Shown here: positions 34,471 through 47,120 of the stretch, one piece after another | Position numbering within the stretch: position 1 is the stretch's first letter | How the letters are laid out: every line of letters starts with the position of its first letter | Program-made: the position numbers and the translations under genes | Source: Macrotis lagotis | Taxonomy: Eukaryota; Chordata; Mammalia; Peramelemorphia; Peramelidae | Reading direction: 5' to 3' | DNA length: 64,000 nt | Assembly: GCF_037893015.1 (NCBI RefSeq) | Contig: NC_133666.1 | Coordinates: 624,415,852-624,479,851 of the forward strand | Notes under the pieces: generated by a model | Database searches by the model: none | What the model saw: the letters and a program-made list of their open reading frames with translations, nothing else | What the model was told of the DNA's origin: nothing

Positions 34471-35040
34471 AGGTGATGCTGGGACACTGGGACACCCTGA
34501 AAGGTCTCTCTTAAGAATTTTGGAATTGATTTTGCAGCATGGGAGATACTGTCATAGGACCAACCAACATGACATGCCCTCATCAGAGAGGGTGCTGTGC
34601 TTATTTATGAGAAGAACAGAATAGAAGCAACTCAAGGGAAAGGTGACATAGGTAAATTTAGAGTAAGCACCCCAGTTGTTCACATGGACAATTTGGGCCC
34701 AATCTATGGTAGAATATTCCAAACCTGTGATGGTCTGATCAGTCACAGTTGGACACACTATAATTTGTCTCATAGGGATATCATTTTGGGTTTCTTCAAT
34801 GATGAATGACAAGAACCACTATATACATCTGTATTTAATTGTGATTTTTTTAAGGTGAGGGGATGGGGAAAAGAGAAAGGGGAAAAAATAAAGTTAAAAG
34901 TGCACAACAGAGAACAAAAGAAAACCTGGAAGGAAATGAAGACAAAACTGGACAGCTTTGGAAATAAAGGATAGTATTTATTACGTAGGTTTTCTTGAAA
35001 TGGAAATTTATTGTTTTATATTGAATCTGCTATGCTCTAT

Positions 35041-35478
35041 TGTTACAGTGCACTGACTACTTGAGTTCTCTGGCCAGCAGTGAATGAGACGGGAGGCAGA
35101 GATGGTAAAGCACTCCAAATTTTATTAGGGTCACACAGCTGCTTACATCCTAGTCTACTTCCATACTCAGGGGCAACTCCTGCTACCAGCTTAAGCACCA
35201 ATCATATTAAAGATTACATGTTGGTTAGATCATTACACATTGGTTAAACAGTCACACATTCTCATGCATACTTCATTGCTCTTGCTACAATGCGATTCTT
35301 GATCCATGTCAGGAGATACAAAGGTCAAGCTGATCTTATGGCAAAGCAAAGGGGTTTGGGTCATGCTGGTCTCCCGAGAAACTGAGCCAGTATGTTTGCG
35401 AAACAACAAGAGGCCAAGAGGGTCTTTAAACCAATACCTTTGGCATTTCACAACTGTGGTCCTCAAGGATTCCTAACG
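35041..35478 (-). mobile_element. Solo LTR of an endogenous retrovirus (fossil)
   Basis: 438 bp with short inverted ends TGTTA...TAACG (plus strand) and a likely 6-bp target-site duplication CTCTAT (35035-35040) / CTCTAG (35479-35484). On the minus strand it carries an AATAAA signal about 95 bp before its 3' end, as expected between U3/R and U5. No internal retroviral sequence remains, consistent with LTR-LTR recombination. Confidence 0.65.
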
Positions 35479-35924
35479 CTCTAGTATGTACATGGTAATA
35501 TTTTCTTTTCTCACTTTGTAGTTTGAATAAAAGTATTTTTTAAAATTACCAAAAAATTAAGTTTGCAAAATTTTAGAATTTACAATAGGTTAATGGAGAA
35601 GTAAGATTTACATGCCACAAATATAACCATAGCCTTAGAGCAAGCAGTTGGAATCCTTCCACAAACAAAGCAAGTTAAAATACTTTGGGAAACCTTGACT
35701 TCATATCTCAAGCATGTCTGAGACCTTGATTTAATATTAATATTCCACAAGACAGGTTTCAGCCAACCAAATAACTTCCTAATCAGGAGAGATGGCCCTG
35801 AAACTCAAATAACAAAGAAAATAGAAGAAAATCAAAATTTTCTTATGATATCATTGATGAATACATCTGTTAAAACAGTTTCCTAGTTTTTTCTTATTGT
35901 AGTTGTTTCTGTGTGTTTGTGCGT

Positions 35925-36040
35925 ATGTGAGACAATCGGCATTAAATGACTTGCCCAGGGTCACACAACTAGTAAGTGTCAAGTATCTGAAGCCAGATTT
36001 GAACTTAGATCCTCCTGCTTCCACATGCACCCCATGACAG
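35925..36040 (-). mobile_element. Old tRNA/MIR-type SINE fragment
   Basis: TGACTTGCCCAGGGTCACAC, then AACTAGTAAGTG and CAGATTTGAACTTAGATCC in reverse orientation; ends are eroded. Confidence 0.65.
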
Positions 36041-36771
36041 AGGTAGATTCTCATAGGTATAGTACAGGACACAAAGCAGTGGCCAAAATTATTGCATATT
36101 TTCAAGGATATCTCCTCTGGATAATTATATCCACTTGTTTCAGTGAAAATAAAATCAAGAATTAAGAGTTAATAAAAGTGAAACCAGTACAGCAAATTTA
36201 CTCCATCTAATTGTCTGAGCACCACAACAGTTATTTAATAGAGAATATGTTCAAATTAGGTTAACTCTGAGCTCCTGCCTGTAGAATCTTAAGGCCAGTA
36301 TAATCTGCCACTGTCTTCCTCAGCTCTTGTAAAGTACTGTAGCATTAAACTATATTTTGTCTTAAGGGAATTGTATTACGGTCAGTATTTGCTTGAGCCA
36401 GCACATCACATCATGTCACATCACCAGCTAGAGCTTGCAGAATTTAGCTGAGACACCCAATTTTAGCTCAGTGATTAGCTGGTGAGTGATAAGAGAATTC
36501 TGTCTCAATTCTATTAACCTCTTTTCATTTAAGAGGAGTATGTCAAATAACTTGCTCAGGGGTTAATGGTTCTGGTTAGTACACAAATTCAAATTTTATC
36601 CTGAGAGTTTTCTAACATGTTTAGAATTTTACCTGATACAGATCTTTCCTTTATATGGTCTGTTCTCTGATGTGTACATCTTTACCTTCTTCTGCCTTCT
36701 ATAAAATTCAATTGTCACCATCCTGTCTTATAAATAAAACTTATGTAAAATTCCTTAAAATATTCCTTGTA

Positions 36772-36910
36772 GGGGCAGCTAGGTGGCACAGTAAATAGAG
36801 CACTGGCCCTGGAATCAGGAGGACCTAAGCTCAAATCCAACCTCAGACAAGTACCTAGCTGTGTGATCTTGGGCAAGTCACTTAACCCCATTGCCTTGCA
36901 AAAACCTAAA
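36772..36910 (+). mobile_element. tRNA-derived SINE
   Basis: GGGGCAGCTAGGTGGCACAG head, CCATTGCCTTGCAAAAACC tail, running into a tetranucleotide repeat. Confidence 0.9.

Positions 36911-36968
<58 letters not shown>
36911..36968. repeat. (ATAG)n microsatellite
   Basis: About 14 pure ATAG units grown from the A-tail of the preceding SINE. Confidence 0.95.
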
Positions 36969-36970
<2 letters not shown>

Positions 36971-37021
36971 ATTATATTGCTTGTAGTCCACTAGTTTTTG
37001 TATATCATGGGATTATGTGAG

Positions 37022-37135
37022 CAGCAAGGTGGCATAGTGGATAGAATGATGGGCATGGAATCCAGAAGATCTGAATTTAAATCTGGTCTCAAATATTTAC
37101 TAGCTGTGTGACTCTGGACAAGTCACACAAGATGA
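37022..37135 (+). mobile_element. Old tRNA-derived SINE fragment
   Basis: CAGCAAGGTGGCATAGTGG head to CTGTGTGACTCTGGACAAGTC; tail missing. Confidence 0.75.
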
Positions 37136-37329
37136 GGAGGGAGAGCATTCCAGCTCTGAAGGATAGCCAGAGAAAATGCCTCAAAAAAAGAGATGACATG
37201 TTGGGAGTCAATGTCATTGCATTGAAGAATATGTGGGAGAAAAAAGAAAACCAGAAAGGTGGGAGAGGGGATGAGGAGTGAGGTTGTGAAGGAATTCAAA
37301 CATGCAAGATTTTCTATTTGCTTTCTCTA

Positions 37330-37560
37330 GCTAGACTGAGTGCCAAACCTAGAGGCAAGAAGATCTGAGTTCAAATCCAGACTCAGACACTTAATAGTTG
37401 TGTGACCTTGGGCAAGTCACTTAACCCTATTTACCTCAGTTTCCTCTGTAAAATGAGTTGTAGAAGGAAATGATAAATCATTGCAGGATCTTTGCCAACA
37501 AAACCGCAAATGGGGTCAGACATGAAGAGTCAGGCATGACTGAATAAAAACAACATGTTT
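37330..37560 (+). mobile_element. Long tRNA-headed SINE with CAAATGGGGTCAG tail
   Basis: tRNA-like head remnant, GACCTTGGGCAAGTCACTT, CTCAGTTTCCTCTGTAAAATG and tail CAAATGGGGTCAGACATG then ATGACTGAATAAAAAC. Confidence 0.85.
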
Positions 37561-37927
37561 GGTATATAATAAATCAGCTTTTCAAATGACCCTGGATTTT
37601 GATAAATAGCATTTGATCAGCAGCATTATCTAGGTCAACTGCAATTAATGATCCATTGGAGAGGTATGTTAGGGAGTAAATTTGAGGGATGGAGGTTGTT
37701 CTCTTTGTATTCTACTTGGGGAGGGGGAATGGAGGATGATCAGAAAAAGGAAAATTTGCCTAGCCCTATCTATCCTAGATGAAAGCAGGTTCTCAGCTAT
37801 AAACTTTTTTCTTTATAGGAATTTTTTATTTCCTCTTATTAACTTTTTTTATTCAAGATTCAGGATAATTTGTCCTGTAAATTTTGGTTCCCTAAGTGTC
37901 TGTCTTCTCTTAATTTTAACCTTACCC

Positions 37928-38080
37928 AGGGTAGCTAGGTTGTGCAGTGGATAGAGCACAGACCCTGGAGTCAGAAGGATCTGAGTTCAAATTCCGACTT
38001 AGACACTTAATTAATTACCCACCTCTGTAACCCTGGGGAAGTCACTTAACCCCATTGCCTTGCAAAAAAAAAAAATTAAC
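37928..38080 (+). mobile_element. tRNA-derived SINE
   Basis: Head GGGTAGCTAGGTTGTGCAG, tail CCATTGCCTTGC(A)n; TTAACCTTA occurs on both sides as a short target-site duplication. Confidence 0.9.
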
Positions 38081-39511
38081 CTTATCTAATTAAAATCTGA
38101 CTCATGAAATAAGGGAAGACTGTTTGACATTCCTCAGATAGTAAACAAAGGGGAGCCAAAGTGATTTAGTTATTTGATAGCTTCCCTAGCTAACTTTGTA
38201 GGAAGGATTTTCCAGATGTTGACTCTTCTTGGTTATCTTGTAAGATAAGTCATTTGGCTAGAAATGGAATATGAATCTCTCTTAATCACAGTGGTCTATC
38301 CTGACCAGAAAAGTCCCAGGCTGGCCATTCAGTCCTTATTTGGGCATGGAACCTGGGTGTACCAGTTATATACCTCGTTTATAGTTGATGATACATTTGT
38401 AAGTCTCAGATTTGGCATGATGCTGACTGTTCTATGCCCCATAACTGTCCAGTCTAGAGGACAGACTGTGGGGTACATTGAGGTGAGCCAGTGTGGTTAG
38501 CTGAGTTGGTCAGACCTTGTATTGCTTGCAGCATAGAGTAGGCAATGATGGACAGTGGACAGGCAGACAATGGATTTATCGAACAAGGAGGTGAAATGAA
38601 CTAGGAACTTGGGATACTGATAAGTAAGGTTGGTTTTGTAGATTTATGAGTAGATTTGACCCTGTAGCTTCCCACCTCCAAGGCTGTACAATAAAAGTTA
38701 TATATCTCTCCAAGCCTCCTTAGCATTCCTTTGGCTTCTCTGAATAAAGAACCTAGAAAGCAATGAGGAGGGGATTTGTTTGAAACACTCTGCTCCCCTC
38801 TATTAGATAAGGATTAGTTGTTGAAGTTTTGAAAGGATTGATCTGTCTTACATTTTTATTTGCTTTAAACCCCTTCAATCATCCTATTTATAAAACCTCT
38901 AAATGTAGTTTCATCTGTAGCCTAACTTAGTTTACCTGCAGAATTTGTTTGCTGCTTCAGTTTATTCAACCTTTATGAAACTGAAGGAAATATGAAATTA
39001 TGATTCTAGCTTCCCTTTTACTTGTGTGGCCTAAGAAGGTACAAGATTAAATACGTAATATTTTTCTGTCACTCTGCTATAACTTTACCTCTAAGAGGAC
39101 TTATGTGAATTCGAATGGAGGTTAGGGTTTTCTCTAAGGCCCAAATCTATGCTTGGACATAATAATAAAACCTAGGTTTTTAATTACATAATTTCTACAT
39201 TGTGGTAAATATATTTTGGCAGCAATTACCTGCTTCCCTATGTATCTCCTATGTAATTGTGAGACCATCTTTTGTTTTTTATATCACCTAAATTTCTGAA
39301 TGCTTCTCTCTCCTCTCCCCTGTCCAATGAGCTGGCTATCATAATAAAGGAATGAGAGGAAAGCAAGAGGCCTTCAGGAAAACTAACCAAGAAGTCAGTC
39401 CAGACTGATGTCATCAATACAAAATTGCCTTTCTTTATATTCTCAGTGCTTAGGTCTGGCACATAATGAGCTCTAAGTAAATGCTTATTAACTGACTGGC
39501 TAGTTTACTGA
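38081..39511. other. Unassigned DNA before unit B
   Basis: No gene recognised. About 39445-39500 resembles the terminal part of a MIR-type element (CTGGCACATAATGAGC). The frames at 38264-38500 show no homology I recognise. Confidence 0.5.
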
Positions 39512-41339
39512 CCCCCCAAGGTTATGGAAATATGATTCCCCACCTTTGTAAAGAAAGGAGGAAAGGAAGGAGGTCTCAGCCCCAAACATATCCATCCTGT
39601 ACTGCTTTCCCAGACACTGGATTTTTGCTGTCCCTTTAACTATCATCTACTTTATTTATCATCTACTATTGGTGCTGAGGCTAGAACCCCCATCTCTGCA
39701 AATTAGCTCCTTTGAATCAAATTTTAGGAAAATATTCTTCTTTGCTTCCCCTGCAACTTTGATGGCATTTTCCCCCATTTTCAAAGAAGCTAAGTGATTT
39801 GCCCAATGTTACAGGACATATTTAGACCTTATTGCAGGTCACCTCTCTCAATCTCAGCCAAGTAGGTCTTCCTGAAATAAGAACTTGATTTTTGCCTAAG
39901 GCATATTTTCATCACAGTAGTAATTTGGAGAGTCTAGAAATTATCAAGAGAGACTCCCTCAATCCCACTCCAAGGAATGTGTGTGTAGTGGGCAAAGAAG
40001 GAAACTGAGCCAGAAAGAAATGGAAGTGATCTACCTAAAGTCACACAGAGTTTCAGAGCAGTCAAGACTGAAATTCAGGTCTCCAGGACTCCTAGATCAT
40101 TGAAATTTATTACATTTTTGCACCCAGAAGCTGTTCACACACACACCCCTCCAGACTAGCCCTCTCTGTTTTGTGGTTAAGGATCGGTTGTTGCAGATGC
40201 TGCCACTGACCACAATGTAGGGGTCTTGAGAATGCTCTGGAGAATGTGAATGTTTGGTCAGCAGGGCCCTAGACCCTAGGATGTTTGAGTTCTGACCATC
40301 TTTGAAGACTCAGCCAAAGCTATGATCTAAGATGTTATTGGAATATCAAAACGGTTTGGGTTAATGTGATAAGAGAATTTTTGAACTAACTTTCTGACCA
40401 CAATCTACTTAAGATAAGTGGATCAGTAACTAGCTAGACCCTGAAGAAGCAAGCTGAAGTTATATAGCTCAGGTATTAATGGTCAGTTTAAAAATTCCAG
40501 CAAATTCTGGTGTTTACTGACCAGTTTATTATTTTATCTCATAAAGATCTTCTACTTCTGCTTTCTTTAAAATTCCATTATACTCATTCTGTCTCTATAA
40601 ATAAATTCTAAATAAAGCTACTGGGTCTGCTGACCACTTAATCAGCTGTCCATGTTTCTGCATGTTGATAGTTATATGATTGACAGTAATATCTATCAAC
40701 AAATTGTTGAAGAATTTTTTTATCATATATATGAAGGAAAGAAAAGAGTATCAGTAAAACATCTAAAGCACGCAAAAGAAAACAAAAGTAAATTTAGAAA
40801 AGGGGGAAACAGGACAATGTTGTTTCTACTGTATTAAATATAATATATATTTGGAAAAAGGCTGAAGTTTGTGATTTCATATACAATTCATTTTTTGTTA
40901 CTTGTATATTGAAATGTTCAGGAAGATCTTTTTTTAGCATGTTTGAAGAGATCTATAGATATTCAGAGTTTAGCCAATAAATGCCCTTGAGCAAAAGTTC
41001 TCTTAGGACAAATTTGTGCCTTCTGGTTGTGAGAATGAACTTCATGTCACTATATATGTTCTCTGTGTATCTAGAGATATCCCAGGCCACACAATAGAAA
41101 GAACACAAGGCTTGGAAATCAAAGGAGCCAAGTTGGAAACCCAGTTCTGCCATTCTCTGTAATTTTGGGTAAGTCATTTGACCTCATGGACCTATTTCCT
41201 CATCTATAAAATAAGGAGTTTGGACTGGATGACCTTTCAGATTCCTTCCAACTCTAAATTTATGAAATTATCATGTTAAAATTATGTGGATTGCCTTGGG
41301 AATTGATGATTTCTCTCCCCTAAAAGACTGTATGTTATT
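39512..41339. other. Intergenic DNA of unit B, no gene seen
   Basis: Counterpart of 5260-7500; nothing coding recognised. Confidence 0.55.
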
Positions 41340-41581
41340 CTTACTGAATCATTTTTCAATCATGCTGATTCTCCATGACCTCATTTTTGAGGTTTTCATA
41401 GCAAAGATACTAAATTGGTTTAACTTTTCCTCCTGCAGTTTATTTTATAGATGAATAACTGAGGTAAACAAGGCAATTGACTTGTCCAGGATCACACAAC
41501 TGGTAGGTATTTAAGACTATATTTGAACTCAAATGCTGACTCCAAAGACAGCACTTTATCCACTGTGCCACCTAATTGCCC
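41340..41581 (-). mobile_element. Long tRNA-headed SINE, shared with unit A
   Basis: Counterpart of 7500-7751, with CTCCATGACCTCATTTTTG and GATCACACAACTGGTAG. Confidence 0.75.
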
Positions 41582-41639
41582 AAGAGCCCTTATAGCTATA
41601 AATCTATGATCTTAAGTAACCAGATGTTTTTAAATTCAA

Positions 41640-41815
41640 CAGAAAATTTTCAACTGAGTAGCCTTGGCAGAATAATGAGTTCTCCATAATTGAAGGTCTT
41701 CAAGTAAGGACTGGATGGTCACATGTTAATTGATATTAAGGATGGAAGGCATGTATTTCATTCTTTCTGACATTCCATATGCCAATTTTGTGATTTTTAT
41801 GATTCTGTGACATAT
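41640..41815 (+). mobile_element. CR1/L3-type LINE 3' end fragment
   Basis: Counterpart of 7800-7975, ending ATGATTCTGTGAC. Confidence 0.5.
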
Positions 41816-42439
41816 CTTTAAGATATATGAATAAAGGAATGACCCTGGTCATAAATGACCCTAAAATAGGTCTGGTTCTTCTTTGTGAATAGGGGTGGCC
41901 CCAACCACTAGTTCCCTAAAATATCTGTATCTTTTGTATGGATGCAAGAATGACCCCTTTTTGCCAGTTGAAAGAGATATGTCAACACAAAATCCTTCCT
42001 GTTTCTCTAAGTTTCCAAACTCCAATATCTCTGCTCCGGCCACAGTCCATCAGATAACATCTAAGTCTAACAGTCCTAGAGTTTTAGTCAGCAGATATTT
42101 GGTAAAGATGAGTCCATGCCCTGAACTGGGCTTAGGACACCTGGGTCTATTGTTCTCAATCAGTTGTCCCTGTGCAGCAAAGCCCCTGGAAAGGAATGCA
42201 AATTTATTATACTTTTATACTTTATTATTATATATCTTATATACTTTATTTGTACTTATTTAGTATTTACTTTACTATCCAGTTTATACTTCCACACAAC
42301 CTAAATGTGAGATTGTAAAAGTATGAGAAAGTAGGTCAGTAAAGAATGCAAGCCAATTGAATTCAATTGAGTTCAACAAACATTTATTAAATAGCTATCA
42401 TTAAATACCCCATAAGTTATTGGAGGTTCAACTATCTCA

Positions 42440-43429
42440 GTTGTCCCTTCTTATAGGTTTTCTCTAAGCCCTTCCTTCCTCTCCTAACTTACTTTTACTA
42501 TCTTAATTGCCTGTTGGAGAGCTAGAGACCTTATGGCCTTAATTTATGGAAATTTAGACATGAACTGTGAATGAAAGAAGCAATTATTAAGCTCTTACAA
42601 CATACAAAACATTGTGTTAAGTATCAAACCTACAAACAGAAAAAACCAAGACAGTCTCAACTCTCAAGAACTCACATTCTAATGGAGAGACAAAATACCT
42701 GGAAGGTTTTAGTTTCCAAGTCAAATGGATCCTACTCTTTAGGAGACAACAGCAAAGCAGATGAACATTCCTCTTATTTAATATCATTTTCACTGATGAA
42801 ATCATATCAGTTTCTTATGTTGAACCATTTGGCAACACCAAAGATTTGGTGGCAAGAATGTTCTTTTCTGGGTCTTCAATAGATGTTACTGAAGAACATG
42901 TAGGAGCAACTGTCAGGGCACATTTTCCTAGGGGTTGCTTCTTTGGAAGATGTTGGAGGACACTAGGCTAGAAGCTGTTCCCAAGTCTTTTGGACTAAGC
43001 TCCTGGACAGTCAATGAAAGGATTTGAGGGGAGGTGGAAGTGAGAGGAGTTGATGCTCAAGGCTATGGTGGTGGTTTGACTTGCCTGTATATGCTGCCTC
43101 TTATCTCTCAGAGGCCCTTGCCTCTGTAGTGAGAGATTTTCCTGGAGTAGCCTCCAGGTGGGAGCAGCAAGCCAAGAAAAGAAATGTGAGTACTTAAGAT
43201 GGAAAATGAGTCTGTGCAAACCCAGAATCTTGAGTTGAGGAATATCTCCAATATTTATTGAGGTCTGACTATGTGTAGGGCACTTTTTTAAACATAGTGA
43301 GGAATTCAAAGAATAAGACAAAAGCTAGACTTTCAAAGAACTTTGAGGAAAATAAGACTAATTAGTGCACACAGAAAAGATAACAACATAAAAGACCTTC
43401 AGCCTCTGAGAATTCACCATTCTCTCAGC
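42440..43429. other. Intergenic DNA of unit B, no gene seen
   Basis: Counterpart of 8700-9700; no exon recognised. Confidence 0.5.
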
Positions 43430-44530
43430 CCACATCCTTTTCCTTAGCAGCACATTTTGTTTTTATTAAACTCCATATGGGACAGAGCCACTTTCTATTT
43501 TTTCATTCTTCTGACTTTATTTTATTATTTCTTGATTTCTCATGGAGTTGATAGCTTCTACTTGACCAATCCTAATTTTTAAGGAGTTATTTTCTTCAGT
43601 TTTTTTGGTGTCTTTTACCAAGTTATAAATTCTCTTTGGATAATTTTCTTGCATCAGTCACATTTCTTTTTCCATTTTTCTATAACTTTTATTTAATTCT
43701 TAAAATCTTTTTATTTGTTTGTATATTTGCTTTTTCTAAAGCTTAAACTTAAATTCAGCTAGAAATTCTTGTTGGACTTGTTCAGCTCTGCAATTTTTTC
43801 TTTCAGGCTTTACTTGAAGATAATTTTAAGTCATTGTCTTCTACTGAATGGTGTCTTGAACTTCCCTATCACTATAGAAACTCTTATGACTAGATTCTTT
43901 TGTTGTTGTTTACTCATTTTTCCAACCTTTGCACTCTGATGACCTTTGGGGGAACAGAATGGCAAGTCTATGCTTCTGTAGTTCAGTCTGAGAGACCTGG
44001 AGTTTTTAATGTTTCCACTATAGTGACATCAGCAGAAAGGTCTACTCACTGACCTCCTGATCTGTTCTAGTCTTTACCTAGGTAGGCCCTGCTCCCTCAT
44101 GACCACATCACTCCTCTTTGCTCTAGAACTACACTCAGAATAAGGAGCTGCCAAATGATATCTAATCCTGTTCCCAGTTCTAGCAAAAGGATTCCCTGGA
44201 ATCTTTTTCTCACAAAGTGGTCAATATTCTTACCTTCCTTGGTCATTGGACATTACCTTCCCCATGCCCCAATGTTACTGTTGTCTCTGCTACCTCCTGG
44301 CCCTTAGTTGGTGCTGTTACCATATTCTTCATACAAAATTCCAGCCAGCCCCTACGCCATTATCCATTGATCTTTCTGGGTTGTCCTACGCTAGAAAAAT
44401 AACTTTCTGTGACTTTTTTGATTCTATTTCAATTTGGTGTTTTATCTGAGCATTTTGTAGAAGAGGTTTTGAGGGAAGTTTGATCATTGTGACTATTCAC
44501 TTCTCTATCTTGGCTCTGCCTAATCCCCTC
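43430..44530 (-). mobile_element. Old L1 5' end, shared with unit A
   Basis: Counterpart of 9700-10850; the 5' end motif TATCTTGGCTCTGCC is near 44505-44520. Confidence 0.65.
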
Positions 44531-45244
44531 CCCCCAATTACTTCTAAGGGTGGCATAGGGCTATTTCTTTATGGTATATTTTTATTAATGAGTTAACTTG
44601 AGGGAGAGTGGAGAAGGCATAGTAAGAGCTTCTGCCTCCCCCTTCTCTCTGTTTTCACCTCTTCCTTGTTTCCTGCTCCTAGTTCTAAGCTTTTGAGGAC
44701 TTGGGTCAAAATCCTACATAGTTTGGTTCAAGCTTCTCTATACCTTGTTTGCAAGAGAGATCAGGAAAAACTTGAAATCCCAGAATTCTCAGGGAGAATC
44801 CAGGCCATTCCTCCATCCCATGGGTGGAGGGGGGCAGAGTTGAATCTGTCCCACTCCACCTCCATTGTTGTCAACCAACAGAATTTAAGTTTCTTGAGCA
44901 CAGGGCCTGTTTCATTTTTGTCTTTGTTTCTCTAGCATCCAGCACAATACATACTAATAAATACTTGCTCAGTTGAATTAAATTGAATGACACAAGGAAT
45001 AGCTAACACACTGATGAAAAAGTCAAGATTCAAAGCGTATTAATAGGTTAGAACACTAGACTCAATAGAAAAAGTTGAAATTTAGCACCTATGTTAAAGA
45101 AATCAACTTCATATGTGCAAGATGGGTAATGTTACTACATGAAAAAGAAGTCAGTACATTGAAAGAAGGGATTTTGTGACTTACAAGCTCCATCTGGGTC
45201 AATTGTGTGACATGTCAGCCAAGAAAGTTTATGTGACCTCTTTG

Positions 45245-45660
45245 TTGTTGTTTTTCAGTCACTTCAGTAGTATCTGATTCTTTTTTTTTTTTTTTTTGCA
45301 AGGCAATGGTGGCTTGCCCAAGGCCACACAGCTAGGTAATTAAGTGTCTGAGGCTGGATTTGAACTTAGGTACTCCTGACTCCAGGGCTGGTGCTCTATC
45401 ACTGTGCCACCTAGCCTCCCAGTAGTATCTGATTCTTTGTGACCCCATTGATCACATTTCTTGGCAAAGATAATGGAGTGGTTTTCCATTTCTCTCTCCA
45501 GCTGATTTTACTAATGAGGAAACTGAGGTAAGCATGGTTAAATGGCTTGCCCAGGGTTACACAGTTAGTGTCTAAGGGTGGATTTGAACTCAGGAAGACG
45601 AGCAGTCCTGGTTCCAAACCCAGTGCTCTATCCCCTGTACCACTCTATCCACTTGCCCCA
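45245..45660 (-). mobile_element. Long tRNA-headed SINE carrying a nested SINE
   Basis: Reverse SINE: TCTTTGTGACCCCATTGATC, GGCAAAGATAATGGAGTGG, GAGGAAACTGAGG, CCCAGGGTTACACAGTTAG and a tRNA-like head. Split by the SINE at 45282-45420. Absent from unit A (about 11530). Confidence 0.85.
45282..45420 (-). mobile_element. Nested tRNA-derived SINE
   Basis: Exact target-site duplication AGTAGTATCTGATTCT at 45266-45281 and 45421-45436. Confidence 0.95.
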
Positions 45661-45669
45661 TGACCTACA

Positions 45670-46200
45670 TTAAGAGGAGTATGTATCTAGGTCTAAGGAG
45701 GTGACCATGCTGCTGATCACTGGTCTGATCATATATCTGGAGTCCCATGTTTAGTTTTGGCTATCACATCCCAGGAAGGATATTTGCAAGGCAGATGATG
45801 TTCAAAGCAAGAAAACCAGTTTGGTAAAGTATCTCCCATTCATATATTGTGAGGATCAGTTCAAAGAACAAGGAATAGTTAAATTGAAGAAAAGAAACCT
45901 CAGGAGAGAGACAGCATAATTCTCTGAGGATTTGAAGGGCTATGGATGGCTTGTTTTATTGCCTCTCAAAGCAGAAAAGTGGAAAATCTAGAAACAATTA
46001 GTTTTGATATAAGGAAAATTTTTCTAATGATTAAATCCCAAATGGGGATTGGTATTAGGTAGGTTCCACCTCACTTGAGATCTTTACCTAAAAGCTGTAC
46101 TGCTAAATGTGGTAGAGGGCATTCTTGTTCTGATAAGGGTTGGACTAAATCATCTCTGAGGCCCTTTCCAAATAGAGATTTTGTGACTCTGTAAGACTCT
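45670..46200 (+). mobile_element. CR1/L3 LINE 3' end, longer than in unit A
   Basis: GAGGATTTGAAGGGCTATGG, a TAAGGAAAATTTTTC stretch, GGGTTGGACTAAATCATCTC and TGTGACTCTGTAAG in CR1/L3 order. Confidence 0.75.
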
Positions 46201-46964
46201 TAGCTTTGGATATTTATTCACCATTATACTCATAATAGGTACTAAAGTGGGCTAGCCATCGTAAGACAAGTAGGGAAATATAATTCCTATACAAATATAG
46301 CTATCACCGAGATATAGTTAGTCTTATCAAATTATCTTCTAGTCTGGCACCTGGGATGGGACTCTAGAACATGGCTATGGAAGAATATACTTTATGCAAA
46401 AGGAACAGATTATAATAAAGTGACATTGTAGTATCATGGAATTTCAAAAGAGAAAAGATATTCATGTGTGCCGAACCATGAATCTAAGCTGAATACGTGA
46501 TAGAATCTAGTGGTAAGGTAAGGATTTCAATTATCTAGATATCTGCTGGATGCAGAGCCCCCTGTTTGCATTGTTGATTATGGTGATTAGATTAGATCAT
46601 GGGTTCCTTTAGAATAAGGTTTTTTCCCCCCTTTCTTTGGATGTCTAGCACAAAATAGGACTTAAAGGAATATGGATAGACTTTTGATTGGTGCTCCAAG
46701 TGGCAACTTATGATTTCAGTGAGGAATAAAGAAGGATGGGTTTTCTCTATTAGAATCCGAGTGATCTTGCTGCTGCTTCCCACTTGAAGCATGGGAGGTT
46801 TGTGCTGGGGACCCCTAATAATCAAGATCTAGAGGCAACCTTGAGTTCCAAAGAGGCTGAGAGGCCTTTGAGGCAATGATGTCACCTTAGGGGGAATGGT
46901 TGGTGAGAGGGGAAGCTTCTGTATTAGAAATTGAGTTATTGAAATTATTGAAAAGAAGATTGAG

Positions 46965-47106
46965 GGGCAGCTAGGTGGAGCAGTGGATAAAGCACCGGCC
47001 CTGGAATCAGGAGTACCTGAGTTCGAATCCAACCTCAGACACTTAATAATTACCTAGCTGTGTGGCCTTGGGCAAGCCACTTAACCCCATTTGCTTTGCA
47101 AAAATA
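46965..47106 (+). mobile_element. tRNA-derived SINE, unit B only
   Basis: Exact target-site duplication AAAAGAAGATTGAG at 46951-46964 and 47107-47120; unit A is empty there. Confidence 0.95.
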
Positions 47107-47120
47107 AAAAGAAGATTGAG

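Larger units (their letters stand above)
33481..39511. other. Spacer between the two duplicated units
   Basis: Six kilobases with no partner that I can see in either unit or flank. It is built of SINEs, microsatellites and a solo LTR, with unassigned AT-rich DNA at about 33610-34140, 34490-35030, 35490-35920 and 36050-36770. No coding exon was recognised. Confidence 0.7.

Noticed and set aside
36360-36760. Weak resemblance to 6466-6790 and 40360-40640, suggesting an old LTR family
   Set aside because: Only short scattered matches and no defined ends or target-site duplication; too weak to call.
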